The notes: generated by a model from the sequence alone, not told the origin. Shown: positions 50,180 to 59,650, counted from the first letter of the stretch. The stretch: DNA of 64,000 bases from Streptomyces carpinensis (GCF_002154505.1 NZ_MUBM01000266.1:53399-117398), one strand, 5' to 3'. Made by a program: numbers and translations.

Positions 50180-50803
50180 TCAGCCGGACTCGGCGGACAC
50201 CAGCCGCAGCGCCATGTCTCCGTAGTAGTAGGCGAGTTGGGACTCGGAGAGCCGACCGCCCTCGTGGTACCAGAGCGAGATGCCGATGCCCATCTCCAGC
50301 ATTGCGTAGCTGGCCAGCTGTGGCGACGGCGTCTGGAACCGGCCCTCGTCCACGCCTCGGTTGATGACGTCCTGCCACGAGCGGGCGTAGTCGCGGCGCA
50401 GCTTGCGGACCCGGTCCTGGGCGGGCTGCTCCAGGTTCCAGATCTCGGCGTTGCCGATGCGCACCTCACGTGGATGGCGCGCGTGGTAGCGGACGTGCGC
50501 CTCCATGGCCCGGCGCAGCTGCTCGGCCACGTCGTTGGTGGTGGCAATCGCCGCGCGGTGGTCGGCGAACAGGTCCTCCATCGTTCGCAGCATGATGTCC
50601 TGGAGCAGCTCTTGCTTGGACTCCAGATGGTTGTACAGGCTGGGCGCCCGCATACCCAGCTGCGAGGCGATGTCGCGCATGCTGGTCCCGAGGTATCCAC
50701 GCTCGGCGAACAGTGTCAGCGCGGCGTCCATGATGTCGCCGGCACGCCCGGCTGGCGCCGGCCGGGGCAACTTGCGAGCGTTAGCAGCAGATTGTGACGA
50801 CAC
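50180..50803 (-). CDS. TetR-family transcriptional regulator
   Basis: 207 residues from the GTG at 50803. The helix-turn-helix is in about 40-62 (TSMRDIASQLGMRAPSLYNH). The start has no Shine-Dalgarno and lies close to a promoter-like stretch, so the start and a leaderless message are tentative. It stands back-to-back with the TetR gene at 50867. GCGTTAGC at 50778-50785, inside the coding start, resembles the cluster-2 half-site. It may repress cluster 2; the ligand is unknown. Confidence 0.87.
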   Translation of the reverse strand: MSSQSAANARKLPRPAPAGRAGDIMDAALTLFAERGYLGTSMRDIASQLGMRAPSLYNHLESKQELLQDIMLRTMEDLFADHRAAIATTNDVAEQLRRAMEAHVRYHARHPREVRIGNAEIWNLEQPAQDRVRKLRRDYARSWQDVINRGVDEGRFQTPSPQLASYAMLEMGIGISLWYHEGGRLSESQLAYYYGDMALRLVSAESG

Positions 50804-50866
50804 ATACTTATGGTAGTACACCAGGCAGTCCCATGGCGAACGACCGTTCAGCCGGGAGCCGGCCGC

Positions 50867-51511
50867 ATGGGTAGTAGCATGCCGTCCATGGCTCGCCCGT
50901 CCACCACGAACTCCGCCGCGGGATCCCGTGGCCCGGGAAGGCCGCGTGACCGCGCGATCGACGACCTCATCCTGGAGGAAGCCCGGCGCGAGGTGGCCGA
51001 GAACGGCATCGCCCGCTTCAACTTCCACGCGGTGGCCCGGCGGGCCGGGGTCGCCCGGAACACCATGTACCTGCGCTGGGCCCGGCGTGAGGACCTGATC
51101 AAGGCCGCGCTGCTGGCCGGCCACAATCCCGCCGCACCGGAGCTGACCGGAGTACTCACCGAGGACCTGGCCACCCTCGCCGACATCTTCGCCGCGTCCT
51201 TCGCGGCCGACGGAGCGCTCAGTGCGTACTACCAGTTGTCGGTGACCAGCCTGACCGACCCGGAGATGTGGGACTGGGCACGCCAGAACATCATCGAGCC
51301 CGCCCATGCCATCCCCGAGAGGGTCATCCGCGAGGCCCAGGAGCGCGGCGAGGCCCGGCCCGACGTCGACGCCGGAGTGGTCGCCCGGATGATGGTCGGC
51401 GGCATCTTCGCCGAGGCCATCCTGCGGGTGCCGCACGGCCACGTGAGCGAGGACTTCCGCCGCATGCTGGTCGCCAACGTCCTGTCCCTCGTGGGGCTCG
51501 AGAGGTCCTGA
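50867..51511 (+). CDS. TetR-family transcriptional regulator
   Basis: 214 residues. A basic arm with GPGRPRDRAI precedes the helix-turn-helix (ARFNFHAVARRAGVARNTMY, about 45-64); the C-terminal domain is helical. The ATG at 50867 has GGGAG 8 bases upstream; in-frame ATGs at 50879 and 50888 are possible. It is divergent from the TetR gene on its left with 63 bases between. The two are not close paralogues, so they may read different signals for the same cluster. Confidence 0.87.
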   Translation: MGSSMPSMARPSTTNSAAGSRGPGRPRDRAIDDLILEEARREVAENGIARFNFHAVARRAGVARNTMYLRWARREDLIKAALLAGHNPAAPELTGVLTEDLATLADIFAASFAADGALSAYYQLSVTSLTDPEMWDWARQNIIEPAHAIPERVIREAQERGEARPDVDAGVVARMMVGGIFAEAILRVPHGHVSEDFRRMLVANVLSLVGLERS

Positions 51512-51536
51512 GCGGGACGGCCGAGGTGCCTTGGGG

Positions 51537-51572
51537 CGGGCGATCCGGCCCGTCCACGGGCCGGATCGCCCG
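51537..51572. terminator. Bidirectional terminator
   Basis: Perfect 17-base arms (51537-51553 and 51556-51572) in the 66-base gap between convergent genes. Confidence 0.65.
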
Positions 51573-51577
51573 CCGAC

Positions 51578-52330
51578 TCAGGCCCGCCAGAGCTGTTCGC
51601 CGGGGCGGGTGACCACGATCTCCGGGACCACGGCGCAGGCCGAGAGCCGGGTGACGGACAGCGCCAGTTCGGCCACGTCCTCGACCCGGATCATCCGCGC
51701 GGGATCGATCCGCTCCCGCACATGTGCGGACATGTCGGTGTCGACGTATCCCGGACAGATCGCGGTCGCGCAGACGCCCTGCGCCGACGCTTCGGTGTTC
51801 ACGGACCGGCACAGGGAGATGAGCGCCGCCTTGGCGGCGCCGTAGGCGGCGAGGTCCGGTTCGGCGGCGACGCCCGTGATGGAGGACAGGGCGATGACCT
51901 TCGCGCCGCGCTCGGGGTGCATCGCGGCGGTCTCGCGCAGCAGCGGCAGGCTGTGCTGAAGCAGTACGAAGGGCGCCCGCACATTGACGGCGAACTGCAT
52001 GTCGTAGCGCTTCGCCGTGGTCTGTTCGAGCGAGCCGGCGCTGCCCACGCCCGCTGCCATCACGAGCACGTCGAGCCTGCCGTGGTGCTGCGCGTGCTCC
52101 GCGGCGAGGCGTCGTACGTCGTCCTCGACGGTCATGTCGGCGGGTACCGGGTGGACGCGCCCGCCCCCCTCGGCGAGCGCGCCCGCGGACTTCTCCAGGC
52201 GTGCGGCGTCCCTGGCGGACACCGTCAGGTCGTATCCGGCCGCCGCGAGCCGGAGGGCGACGCCCAGGCCGATGCCGCGCGAGGCGCCGGTGACGAGCGC
52301 GGCCGGACGGCCGGCGTGGGTGGGGGTCAC
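51578..52330 (-). CDS. SDR-family NAD(P)-dependent oxidoreductase
   Basis: 250 residues. TGASRGIG, VMAAG (in place of NNAG), the Ser in ALSSITG and YGAAK. The C-terminus lacks the usual VDGG and ends in VTRPGEQLW, so it is a distant SDR. The GTG overlaps the kinase stop (GTGA). In levulinate-type operons an SDR sits beside the kinase and dehydrogenase and makes the 4-hydroxyacyl-CoA; the same role is possible here. Confidence 0.87.
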   Translation of the reverse strand: MTPTHAGRPAALVTGASRGIGLGVALRLAAAGYDLTVSARDAARLEKSAGALAEGGGRVHPVPADMTVEDDVRRLAAEHAQHHGRLDVLVMAAGVGSAGSLEQTTAKRYDMQFAVNVRAPFVLLQHSLPLLRETAAMHPERGAKVIALSSITGVAAEPDLAAYGAAKAALISLCRSVNTEASAQGVCATAICPGYVDTDMSAHVRERIDPARMIRVEDVAELALSVTRLSACAVVPEIVVTRPGEQLWRA

Positions 52331-53370
52331 AGCAGGGCTTCCTTTCCCTTCAGCGCGCGCAGTCCGGCGGCCGCCAGCAGCGGAACCGCCTGCCCGACGG
52401 TCTCGAAGCCGTCACCGAGGGTGAGGCCCTGGCGATGCCGGGCGTGAATGCCCTCGGCGATGACGGCGATCTTGAAGTAGCCCAGACCGAGGTAGAAGCC
52501 CAGCCGGGTGAGGTCGCGTCCGGTGACGCGGGCGTAGTGCTCGGCGAGGTCCCGGACGTGCGGCAGCCGGTGGCTGGTGGAGGCCGCCGAGCCGCCGAGC
52601 ACGGGATCGAAGGCCGGATCCCGGTAGACCAGGTGCAGGGCGAGGTCGGCGAGCGGATCGCCGACGGTGGCCATCTCCCAGTCCACCAGCGCGCGCACCT
52701 CGGACGGCTCGGCGGGGTCCAGGATGGCGTTGTCGATGCGGTAGTCACCGTGCACGATCGAGGCGCCGCTCTCGGCCGGCACCCCGGCGGCCAGCCGGGC
52801 GTGCAGCGTCTCGACGTCGGCCACCGGTCTGGTGCTGACCCGCTCCCACTGGTCACACCACCTCCTCACCTGCCGGAACAGGTAGCCCGCCGGGCGCCCG
52901 AAGTCGCCCAGACCGACGGCCCGGTGGGGTACGGCGTGGAGCCTGGCGAGCACGTCGATCAGCGCGTGACCGCAGCGCAGCGTCTCGGCCGGCGACAGGC
53001 GCTCGAGTTCGGCCTGGGTACGGACGACCTGGCCGGGTACGTGCTCCACGACCGAGAAAGGCGTGCCGATCACCGACGCGTCCTCGCACAGCGCCACCGT
53101 CCTGGCCACGGGGACACCGCTGCCCCACAGAGCCGCCGCGACGCGGAACTCGCGGCCGATGTCGTGGGCGGAGGGGGTGAGGCCACCGAGCGGCGGCCTG
53201 CGGACCACCCAGGTGGACCTGCCGTCGGTCACGCGGTAGGTGAGGTTGGACCGACCGCCGTGCAGCAGCTCGGCGTGCAGCGGCCCGGCGGTGCCGTTCA
53301 CCGCGCCCTCGAAGAACCTGTGCAGGGCGGCGATGTCCAGCCCCTCCGGACTTCCTCCGTACGCACTCAT
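52327..53370 (-). CDS. APH-fold phosphotransferase, LvaA/ACAD10-11 kinase-domain type
   Basis: 347 residues of the aminoglycoside-phosphotransferase fold. The nucleotide loop around LLHGGRSNLTYRV, the catalytic HGDYRIDN and the metal-binding VDWEMATVGDP motif are all intact. In ACAD10/11 the same kinase domain is fused to an acyl-CoA dehydrogenase, and in the bacterial levulinate pathway the kinase phosphorylates a 4-hydroxyacyl-CoA. Here the acyl-CoA dehydrogenase is the gene directly upstream (ATGA overlap). I infer 4-hydroxyacyl-CoA phosphorylation; antibiotic resistance is unlikely. Confidence 0.87.
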   Translation of the reverse strand: MSAYGGSPEGLDIAALHRFFEGAVNGTAGPLHAELLHGGRSNLTYRVTDGRSTWVVRRPPLGGLTPSAHDIGREFRVAAALWGSGVPVARTVALCEDASVIGTPFSVVEHVPGQVVRTQAELERLSPAETLRCGHALIDVLARLHAVPHRAVGLGDFGRPAGYLFRQVRRWCDQWERVSTRPVADVETLHARLAAGVPAESGASIVHGDYRIDNAILDPAEPSEVRALVDWEMATVGDPLADLALHLVYRDPAFDPVLGGSAASTSHRLPHVRDLAEHYARVTGRDLTRLGFYLGLGYFKIAVIAEGIHARHRQGLTLGDGFETVGQAVPLLAAAGLRALKGKEALL

Positions 53371-54575
53371 GCGCCGGACCGGCGGGAGCCGTCGAGGTGG
53401 CGGCTGACGACACGTCTGGCGATCGCCCAGCGGTGGGTCTCGGACGGCCCGTCGTAGATGCGGAAGGCGCGGACCTCGCGCAGGAAGCGGGACAGCAGCG
53501 CATCGCCGGAGACGCCCAGCGCCCCGCACATCTGCACCGAGCGATCCACGACCCGCCAGACCGCTTCGGCGGTGAACGTCTTGGCCATGGCGGTGGCCTG
53601 GGCGGCCGAGCGGCCCTGGTCGAGTTCCTGGCATGCCTGCCGTATCAGTCCGCGGGAGGCGGCGATGTCGATCTCGTTGTCGGCGATCATCTGCTGGGCC
53701 ATGCCCAATTCGGCCAGGCGAGAGCCGAACAGCCGGCGGTCGGCGGTCCGGGCCACGGCGATGTCCTGGGCGCGGCGGGCGATGCCCAGCCAGCGCATGC
53801 AGTGGGTCATGCGGGCCGGGCCGAGGCGCACCTGGGCGTACGCGAAACCCTTGTCGACCTCGCCGAGCACCGCCTCGTCGGGGACGACGCATCCGTCGAA
53901 CACGACTTCGCAGTGCCCGCCGAACAGGCTCTCGTCGAGCGTCTCGATGTGGCGGATCACCTTCATCCGGGGATCGGAGGCGTCGACCAGGAACATCGTC
54001 GCCCCGCCGCGGTCGCCCGGTTCGCCGGAGGTACGGGCCATGCAGATGGCGTACGCCGCTCCGTCGGCGCCGGTGATGAACCACTTCCGGCCGTCGATCC
54101 GCCAGCCACCCGGTACGCGCCTCGCCAGCGTCGACAGGGCCGCCGGGTCCGAGCCCGCGCCCGGTGCCGGCTCGGTCATCGCGAAGCAGGAGCGGACCGT
54201 GCCGGCCGCCAGCGGGCGCAGGTACCGCTCCTTCTGCTCCTGCGTCGCGACGTGCTCCAGCAGGTGCATGTTGCCCTCGTCCGGGGCGGCGCAGTTCAGC
54301 GCCAGCGGGCCGAACAGCGAGTAGCCGGCCTCCTCGAAGACCACGGCGCGAGCCCGCATGTCCAGCCCGTGGCCGCCGAACTCCGAGGAGACGTGCGGAG
54401 CGAACACCCCGGCGTCCTTGGCGTCCTGCTGCAGCCGGGCACGTGCCGCGTCGCCCGCCCTCGCGGTGACGCCGGCGTATTCCTCCTCGACCGGAATGAC
54501 GGCGTCGCGCACGAACGCCGCCGTGCGCTCGGCGAGGTCGGCGACCTCGGGATCAGGGGCCAGTTCGATGGACAC
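53367..54575 (-). CDS. Acyl-CoA dehydrogenase, ACAD10/11-like
   Basis: 402 residues from the GTG at 54575, which is preceded by GAGGAGG; an earlier in-frame start is less likely. TEPAPGAGSDPA, KWFITGADGA, and near the C-terminus the IYDGPSETH segment, where Asp takes the place of the usual Glu, as in ACAD10/11 proteins. With the neighbouring APH kinase it probably forms the two-enzyme system that moves a 4-hydroxyl to position 3 through a phosphorylated intermediate, so that 4-hydroxyacids (opened gamma-lactones) can enter beta-oxidation. A perfect CTAATG/CATTAG palindrome lies just upstream. Confidence 0.88.
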   Translation of the reverse strand: MSIELAPDPEVADLAERTAAFVRDAVIPVEEEYAGVTARAGDAARARLQQDAKDAGVFAPHVSSEFGGHGLDMRARAVVFEEAGYSLFGPLALNCAAPDEGNMHLLEHVATQEQKERYLRPLAAGTVRSCFAMTEPAPGAGSDPAALSTLARRVPGGWRIDGRKWFITGADGAAYAICMARTSGEPGDRGGATMFLVDASDPRMKVIRHIETLDESLFGGHCEVVFDGCVVPDEAVLGEVDKGFAYAQVRLGPARMTHCMRWLGIARRAQDIAVARTADRRLFGSRLAELGMAQQMIADNEIDIAASRGLIRQACQELDQGRSAAQATAMAKTFTAEAVWRVVDRSVQMCGALGVSGDALLSRFLREVRAFRIYDGPSETHRWAIARRVVSRHLDGSRRSGA

Positions 54576-54608
54576 AGGACCTCCTCGCTCGGGCAGGTCA
54601 ATCACTAA

Positions 54609-54622
54609 CTAATGGTCATTAG
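54609..54622. promoter_or_regulatory. Cluster-2 operator candidate upstream of the acyl-CoA dehydrogenase
   Basis: CTAATG-N2-CATTAG, perfect 6-base arms, 34 bases before the GTG; the minus strand reads CATTAGTTAG as at 44789 and 59651. Confidence 0.6.
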
Positions 54623-54708
54623 CCTCACTTCAGGGTAGCAGATGTACAGTACAAGCGGAGGTTGGTTGACACGTCACGCAAGGGCGTCAGCCAGCGTAGG
54701 GTCGAGGT

Positions 54709-54729
54709 CGCTAACGACTGCTAGTAGCG
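54709..54729. promoter_or_regulatory. Second possible cluster-2 site
   Basis: CGCTAACGACTGCTAGTAGCG, an imperfect inverted repeat sharing CTAACGACT and AGTAG with the site at 45516. It lies in the 284-base gap upstream of the acyl-CoA dehydrogenase. Confidence 0.4.
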
Positions 54730-54859
54730 GCGGTGCAGGTGGGTGGTGAACCCCTCTGCGCTGGGCCCGTCCTCGTGCGTCGACGAACGACGGGCACACG
54801 TGTGAGCGCATACGCGTCAGGAGCCACGCATGCGCTCGCACGTACGACCGGGGCCGCCG

Positions 54860-55654
54860 TCAGCCGGTGAACTGTCCGCCGGCCGGGTGAAGGATCTCGC
54901 CGGTGAAGAACGACCCGGACTCGCCGGCCAGGAACAGACAGGCCTCGGCTATCTCGGAGGGCCTGCCCAGCCGGTTCATCGGGGTGATGCTCATCGCGGA
55001 CGCGTACGCCTCGGCGTGGTCCTCGATGCCCTCGATCATCGGCGTTTCGGTGTAGCCGGGCCCCACCGCGTTGACCCGGACGCCGCGCTGAGCCAGTTCG
55101 AGGCCCATCACCTTCGTCAGCATCCAGACGCCGGCCTTCGACGTGCAGTACGGCGCCGCACCGGCCAGCGGGATCCTGGCGGCGGAGGAGGCGATATTGA
55201 TGATCGAACCGCCCGTCCCCTGCGCGAGCATCTGCCGGGCCAGCGCCCGGTCGGTCATCATCACGCCGATGAGATTCACTTCGAGCACACGGCGGAAGTC
55301 GTCCGTCGGCAGACCGACCACGAAGCCGGCGTCGGTCTCGGTCTGACGTGTCTGGACGTTGCTCGGCCCGGCGGCGGTGGCGACACCGGCCGCCGCCACG
55401 CCGACGTCGACGTGCCCGAACTCCTCGACGGCACGTCGGACAAGGGCGTCGCAGTCCGCCTCGCTGGTCGTGTCGGTCCGGACGCACACGGCCCGTCGCC
55501 CCGTCTGCTCGACCAGCTTGGCACTGGCCGTGCCGTCGGCGAGGTCGCCGATGACGATGTCGGCTCCCTCCTCGGCGAAGCGCACGGCACACGCCCGCCC
55601 GATTCCGCTCGCACCGCCGGTGATGACGGCCACCTTGCCTTCCAGAGAGCCCAT
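54860..55654 (-). CDS. SDR-family NAD(P)-dependent oxidoreductase
   Basis: 264 residues. TGGASGIG, VAAAGVAT (in place of NNAG), the Ser in NIASSAA and YCTSK as the Tyr/Lys pair, VNAVGPGYTETPM later. It is 57 bases after the permease stop, last in the importer operon, so the first oxidation of the imported alcohol is an attractive role. Confidence 0.88.
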   Translation of the reverse strand: MGSLEGKVAVITGGASGIGRACAVRFAEEGADIVIGDLADGTASAKLVEQTGRRAVCVRTDTTSEADCDALVRRAVEEFGHVDVGVAAAGVATAAGPSNVQTRQTETDAGFVVGLPTDDFRRVLEVNLIGVMMTDRALARQMLAQGTGGSIINIASSAARIPLAGAAPYCTSKAGVWMLTKVMGLELAQRGVRVNAVGPGYTETPMIEGIEDHAEAYASAMSITPMNRLGRPSEIAEACLFLAGESGSFFTGEILHPAGGQFTG

Positions 55655-55711
55655 GTCAGTCCTCTTCTGCGTCGAGTGGGGGATCTGTTGATGCGTCGAG
55701 CGAGAGAGCGG

Positions 55712-56767
55712 TCAGCTGACCGACGTGGTCACCGCCCCCTTGTTCGGGCCACTGCCGGCGGACGCCGCGGGATCCACGTCGTCCTCGCCGCCATCGCCCT
55801 TGCCCATGTTCTGGCGGCCGAGGCCGGACCAGACGGAGATGCCGACGGCCACGATGAGTGCGACGCCGTTGAACATGCTCGACACCCATGGCTTCGCGCC
55901 GAGGAAGGTCAGGCCACTGACCGTCGCGGCCAGGAAGTAGACGGCGACGAGCGTTCCCGGCACGTTGAACCGGCCCGGATTGATCGTCGTGGCGCCGAGC
56001 AGTGCCGCCGCGAGCGCCGGCAGCAGATAGCCGGGTCCGACGGACGGGTTGCCCGAACCGGACACCGCGAGCAGGAGCACCCCGCCGATGCCCGCGAGGG
56101 CGCCGCCGAGTACGAAGCTCTGCAGCGTCAGGCGGTTGACCGGGAGGCCCACGATCTCGGCCGCGCGCGGATTGGCGCCGACGCCCTGCAGGGAGCGTCC
56201 CCATGGCGTGTGCTGGAGCAGGTACCAGGAGATGAGCGCCACCACCGCGAGGAAGTACAGCGGGCAGGGGATCCCGAGCCATTCGCCGGTGCCGAGGTCG
56301 GTCAACGCCGGCGACACACCGTCGATGATGGAATTTCCGCCGGTGTACCAGGTGACCAACGCGGCGATGATGCTCGTCATGCCGAGCGTGGTCACGATCG
56401 AGGAGACCTTGATCTTGGTGACGGCCAGGCCGTTCACCGCGCCCACCAGCATGCCGGTCAGAATGGCGGCGATCACGGCGACCCACAGCGGCAGGTCCAT
56501 CTTCGACATCACGCCGGCGCAGATCAGCGAACTCAGGCCCATGGCGGGGCCGAGCGAGAGATCGAACTGCCCGCCCACCAACGGGAAGATACTCGCCAAG
56601 GCGATGATGCCGGTCAGGGTCTCATTGCTCAGCACCGACTTGATATTGGCGATCGAGGCGAACTGCGGGGTCGCCGGGTCCAGCGTGAAGAATGCGATGA
56701 CGACGACCAGCAGAAGCGCGAGTCCGTACTTTTCCAGCAGTCGGAGGCTGTCCCCGAACCTCTTCAT
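55712..56767 (-). CDS. ABC transporter permease (ribose/simple-sugar type)
   Basis: 351 residues, multi-spanning: strongly hydrophobic segments run from LALLLVVVIAFF near the N-terminus to about residue 320 (some eight to ten membrane segments), followed by a polar C-terminal tail of about 30 residues. The EAA-like loop is typical of RbsC/BPD_transp_2 proteins. It forms the channel of a binding-protein-dependent importer with the adjacent ATPase (ATGA overlap) and lipoprotein. The substrate may not be a sugar; family members also import autoinducers and nucleosides. Confidence 0.93.
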   Translation of the reverse strand: MKRFGDSLRLLEKYGLALLLVVVIAFFTLDPATPQFASIANIKSVLSNETLTGIIALASIFPLVGGQFDLSLGPAMGLSSLICAGVMSKMDLPLWVAVIAAILTGMLVGAVNGLAVTKIKVSSIVTTLGMTSIIAALVTWYTGGNSIIDGVSPALTDLGTGEWLGIPCPLYFLAVVALISWYLLQHTPWGRSLQGVGANPRAAEIVGLPVNRLTLQSFVLGGALAGIGGVLLLAVSGSGNPSVGPGYLLPALAAALLGATTINPGRFNVPGTLVAVYFLAATVSGLTFLGAKPWVSSMFNGVALIVAVGISVWSGLGRQNMGKGDGGEDDVDPAASAGSGPNKGAVTTSVS

Positions 56768-58308
56768 ACCGTGACCTCCCTCGGTCCGATCGACGCTTCG
56801 AGAATCTCGTGTGCGTTCATGGGCTGCCGCATCTCGGTGACGATCCTGCCGTGGGACAGCACGAGCACCCGCCCGCAGATCTGCGCCAGTTCCTCGAACT
56901 CCGAACTGACCACGACGACGGCGCAGCCCTGATCGGCCGCCAGCGCGATGAGCTTGTAGATCTCGTCGCGGGCTCCCACGTCGACGCCCTGGGTGGGTTC
57001 GTCCAGCAGGAGCAGCCGGGGCCGTTGCCGAAGCCACCGGGCGAGGATCACCTTCTGCTGATTCCCGCCCGACAGGCTCTCGATATAGGCCGTGGGGCCC
57101 GATGTCCGGATGTTGAACCGCTGGATGTCCCGCAGCGCCTCGGCGCGTTCCACGCGGTCACGCAACCACAGCCTTCTGAAATACCGGTGCTCGTGTCCCT
57201 GGACGAGGTTCTCCAGGACGGTGCCGGCGGGGAAGACCGCCTCGGCGGCACGGTCCTCGGGAACGAACGCCATTCCTTTGCGGCACGCCTTGCTGGGACT
57301 GAGCGCATGAGTCGGTTCCCCGAGATAGGTCACCGTGCCGGCCCGCCTGGGCAGCAGGCCGTAGATCAGCTGAAGCAACTCCGTACGGCCGGAACCGAGC
57401 AGGCCCGCGATACCGAGGACCTCACCGGCCGCCACATCGAAACTGACGTCCGCCAGCGGTCCGCCGCTCAGGTCGCGCACCTCGACCACATGATCGCCGG
57501 ACGACGCCGTCGGCGAGGCGACGCTGGCCGCCTGGTCCAGTTTGCGGCCCAGGATCAGCTCGACGAGCATGCCCTCGGTCAGCCCCGCGCCGTCGATCGT
57601 GTTGACATAGCGTCCGTCACGGAACGCGGTGACCCGGTCGGCTACCTCGCGCACCTCGTCGAGACGGTGTGTCACGATGAGGATGGCGTGTCCCTGCTGG
57701 GCCAGCCTGCGGATCCAGCCGAGCAGCACCTGCACTTCGGGCGCCGGCAGCGCGGCCGTAGGCTCGTCCAGGACGAGGACGCCGCCGTGCTCGGACTCCT
57801 GGTCCTGGAGCGCCCGCGCGATGGCGAGCATGGCCCGTTGCGGGACCGACAGCGCGGCCGCGGGCGTGCGCGGATCGTGCTCGATGCCGAACCGGCGCAG
57901 CACCTCGCGGGCCCGCTGATGCGCGGCCCGCCATTTGATGCGCCGTGAGCTGCCCTCGAAACGCCGGCCGAGCGAGAGGTTCTCGGTGAGCGACAACGCG
58001 GGGAAGATGCCCGGGTCCTGGTGCACGAAGCGGAGCCCGGCGTCACGGGCGCGGTCCGGGCTCTGGTCGGCCAGGTCGTACTCGGTGCCGTTGACCGTCA
58101 GCGTGCCCGCATCGGCCTGGTGCACGCCCGCCAGGCACTTGATGAGCGTCGACTTGCCGCAGCCGTTGCCGCCGATCAGGGCGTGCACCTCGCCGGCCCG
58201 CAGTTCGAGCCGCACCGAACGCAGGGCCTGGGTCGCGCCGAAGTTCTTGGAGGCCCCGGCCACCGAGAGCGCGATCGGAGCGTCGTCGGTGAGTGCCGTC
58301 GCACTCAT
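56764..58308 (-). CDS. ABC transporter ATP-binding protein (duplicated, RbsA-like)
   Basis: 514 residues with two ATPase halves. The first has Walker A GGNGCGKST at 46-54, a degenerate signature LSVPQR and LDEPTAALP; the second has a degenerate GLLGSGRTE P-loop but the intact LSGGNQQK signature and LDEPTQGVDVG. This asymmetry is normal for simple-sugar importers. The ATG overlaps the binding-protein stop (ATGA). It energises uptake through the permease at 55712. Confidence 0.93.
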   Translation of the reverse strand: MSATALTDDAPIALSVAGASKNFGATQALRSVRLELRAGEVHALIGGNGCGKSTLIKCLAGVHQADAGTLTVNGTEYDLADQSPDRARDAGLRFVHQDPGIFPALSLTENLSLGRRFEGSSRRIKWRAAHQRAREVLRRFGIEHDPRTPAAALSVPQRAMLAIARALQDQESEHGGVLVLDEPTAALPAPEVQVLLGWIRRLAQQGHAILIVTHRLDEVREVADRVTAFRDGRYVNTIDGAGLTEGMLVELILGRKLDQAASVASPTASSGDHVVEVRDLSGGPLADVSFDVAAGEVLGIAGLLGSGRTELLQLIYGLLPRRAGTVTYLGEPTHALSPSKACRKGMAFVPEDRAAEAVFPAGTVLENLVQGHEHRYFRRLWLRDRVERAEALRDIQRFNIRTSGPTAYIESLSGGNQQKVILARWLRQRPRLLLLDEPTQGVDVGARDEIYKLIALAADQGCAVVVVSSEFEELAQICGRVLVLSHGRIVTEMRQPMNAHEILEASIGPREVTV

Positions 58309-59489
58309 GAGACGCCCCAGGACTTGCGGTAGACGGACCGGAAGTCGTCGCTGCCCTGCCAGATGCTCTTGCCCTGCGGCATCTGGTCGGGATTGGTGTT
58401 GTCGATGATCTGCCAGCCGATCCCCTCGTCCCGCCTGGGCCGGCCGGCCAGGACGCTGTTGATCGAGTCCATCGCGGCGTACCCGATCCACTCCTGCGGC
58501 CAGGCGGTCGTGGCGTTGAGTCCCCGGTCAGCCTTGATCAGATTGAACTCGTCGGGCAGTCCGAGACCGGCGATCACCTTGACCTGCTTGGCCTTCGCGC
58601 CGAGCGACAGAATCGCCTGGTTGTAGCCGGAGGTCACCGTCGACCCGAACATCGACGAGTTGATCTCGGGATGCTGCAGGGAGGCATTCTTGATCAGCGC
58701 CGCCAGCGCGGCCGGCGTGCCCGATGTGGTCGCGTCCCAGGAGACGTTCACCGTCTTGCACGTCTTGCACTGCGCCATCCGTTCCTCGAAGCCCTTCTGA
58801 TAGCTGATCAGGACGGCGATCTGCTCGTTGTGCAGCACCAGCGGCCGGGCCCGGCCCTTGGTGGCCGAGATGATCCACGCCGCGGTGTCGGACCCCCACT
58901 GCTGCCAGGCGTCCAGCAGGCTCTTCCAGCGCTTGCCGAAGCTGAGATCGGCGCTGAACAGGCGGGGGGATCCGGGGTTGGTGTCCGCGCAGTCGAAGGC
59001 GTACACCTCGCTGACCGCGATACCCCGGGACTTGGCCTGCTGGAGCTGGTTCTTCACGTACGTGCAGTCGATGGCAACGAGCACGATTCCGTCCGCGCCG
59101 TTGGCTATCGCATCGCTGACACCCTTGGTGTAGTTGCCGGGATCGCCCTTGGCGTCGTAGAGGGTCGTCTTCCAGCCGAGTGCCTTGCCGGCCTCTTGTG
59201 CGGCCAGCGCGGGGATGCTCACCGAGGGCCCGGCCGCGGTGGATTGGATGATCCAGACCTTCTTGCCCTTCACAGCGGGATTGGGCGCGGACGGCGGTTG
59301 CGTCATCCGCCCCTTCCGCGCGATCGCCAGCTGAGCGTCGGCCGCCTTCACGGCGGCGGTGGCATCGGAGTCCGATCCGCCGCCGCCCGTGTCCGCCGCG
59401 GCCGAGCAACCGGCCAGGACTCCGAGGGCCATCACACCGGCTACGGGACCGAGGAGCACCCGTTTGCCTCTTCTCACAAGGTTACCCAT
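58305..59489 (-). CDS. ABC transporter substrate-binding lipoprotein (sugar/autoinducer type)
   Basis: 394 residues. A basic N-terminus, a hydrophobic stretch and the lipobox LAGC (Cys28) show a lipoprotein; a short polar linker precedes a Peripla_BP_4-type domain (VWIIQSTAAGPSVS, then GADGIVLVAIDCT). It captures substrate outside the cell. GAGGAG precedes the ATG. As first gene of an importer operon within a catabolic cluster, it probably binds the growth substrate, though a disaccharide or signal ligand cannot be excluded. Confidence 0.93.
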   Translation of the reverse strand: MGNLVRRGKRVLLGPVAGVMALGVLAGCSAAADTGGGGSDSDATAAVKAADAQLAIARKGRMTQPPSAPNPAVKGKKVWIIQSTAAGPSVSIPALAAQEAGKALGWKTTLYDAKGDPGNYTKGVSDAIANGADGIVLVAIDCTYVKNQLQQAKSRGIAVSEVYAFDCADTNPGSPRLFSADLSFGKRWKSLLDAWQQWGSDTAAWIISATKGRARPLVLHNEQIAVLISYQKGFEERMAQCKTCKTVNVSWDATTSGTPAALAALIKNASLQHPEINSSMFGSTVTSGYNQAILSLGAKAKQVKVIAGLGLPDEFNLIKADRGLNATTAWPQEWIGYAAMDSINSVLAGRPRRDEGIGWQIIDNTNPDQMPQGKSIWQGSDDFRSVYRKSWGVS

Positions 59490-59650
59490 CTCGATCTCCT
59501 CTGGTCAGGCGAACGAACGGAAGTTAGTGTGGCTATTGGCCGGGATACGCGTCAACAGTCGCGCACCAATGTCTCCCCCTAGTTCCCCGTAGTCAGGGCA
59601 AAAGCGCAGGCACAGAGCGACCCGAAGTGGGATCCGCCCGTACGACCAAC

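Noticed and set aside
52327..53370. Aminoglycoside resistance kinase
   Set aside because: The fold is the same, but the pairing with an ACAD10/11-like dehydrogenase and an SDR in one operon points to 4-hydroxyacyl-CoA phosphorylation.
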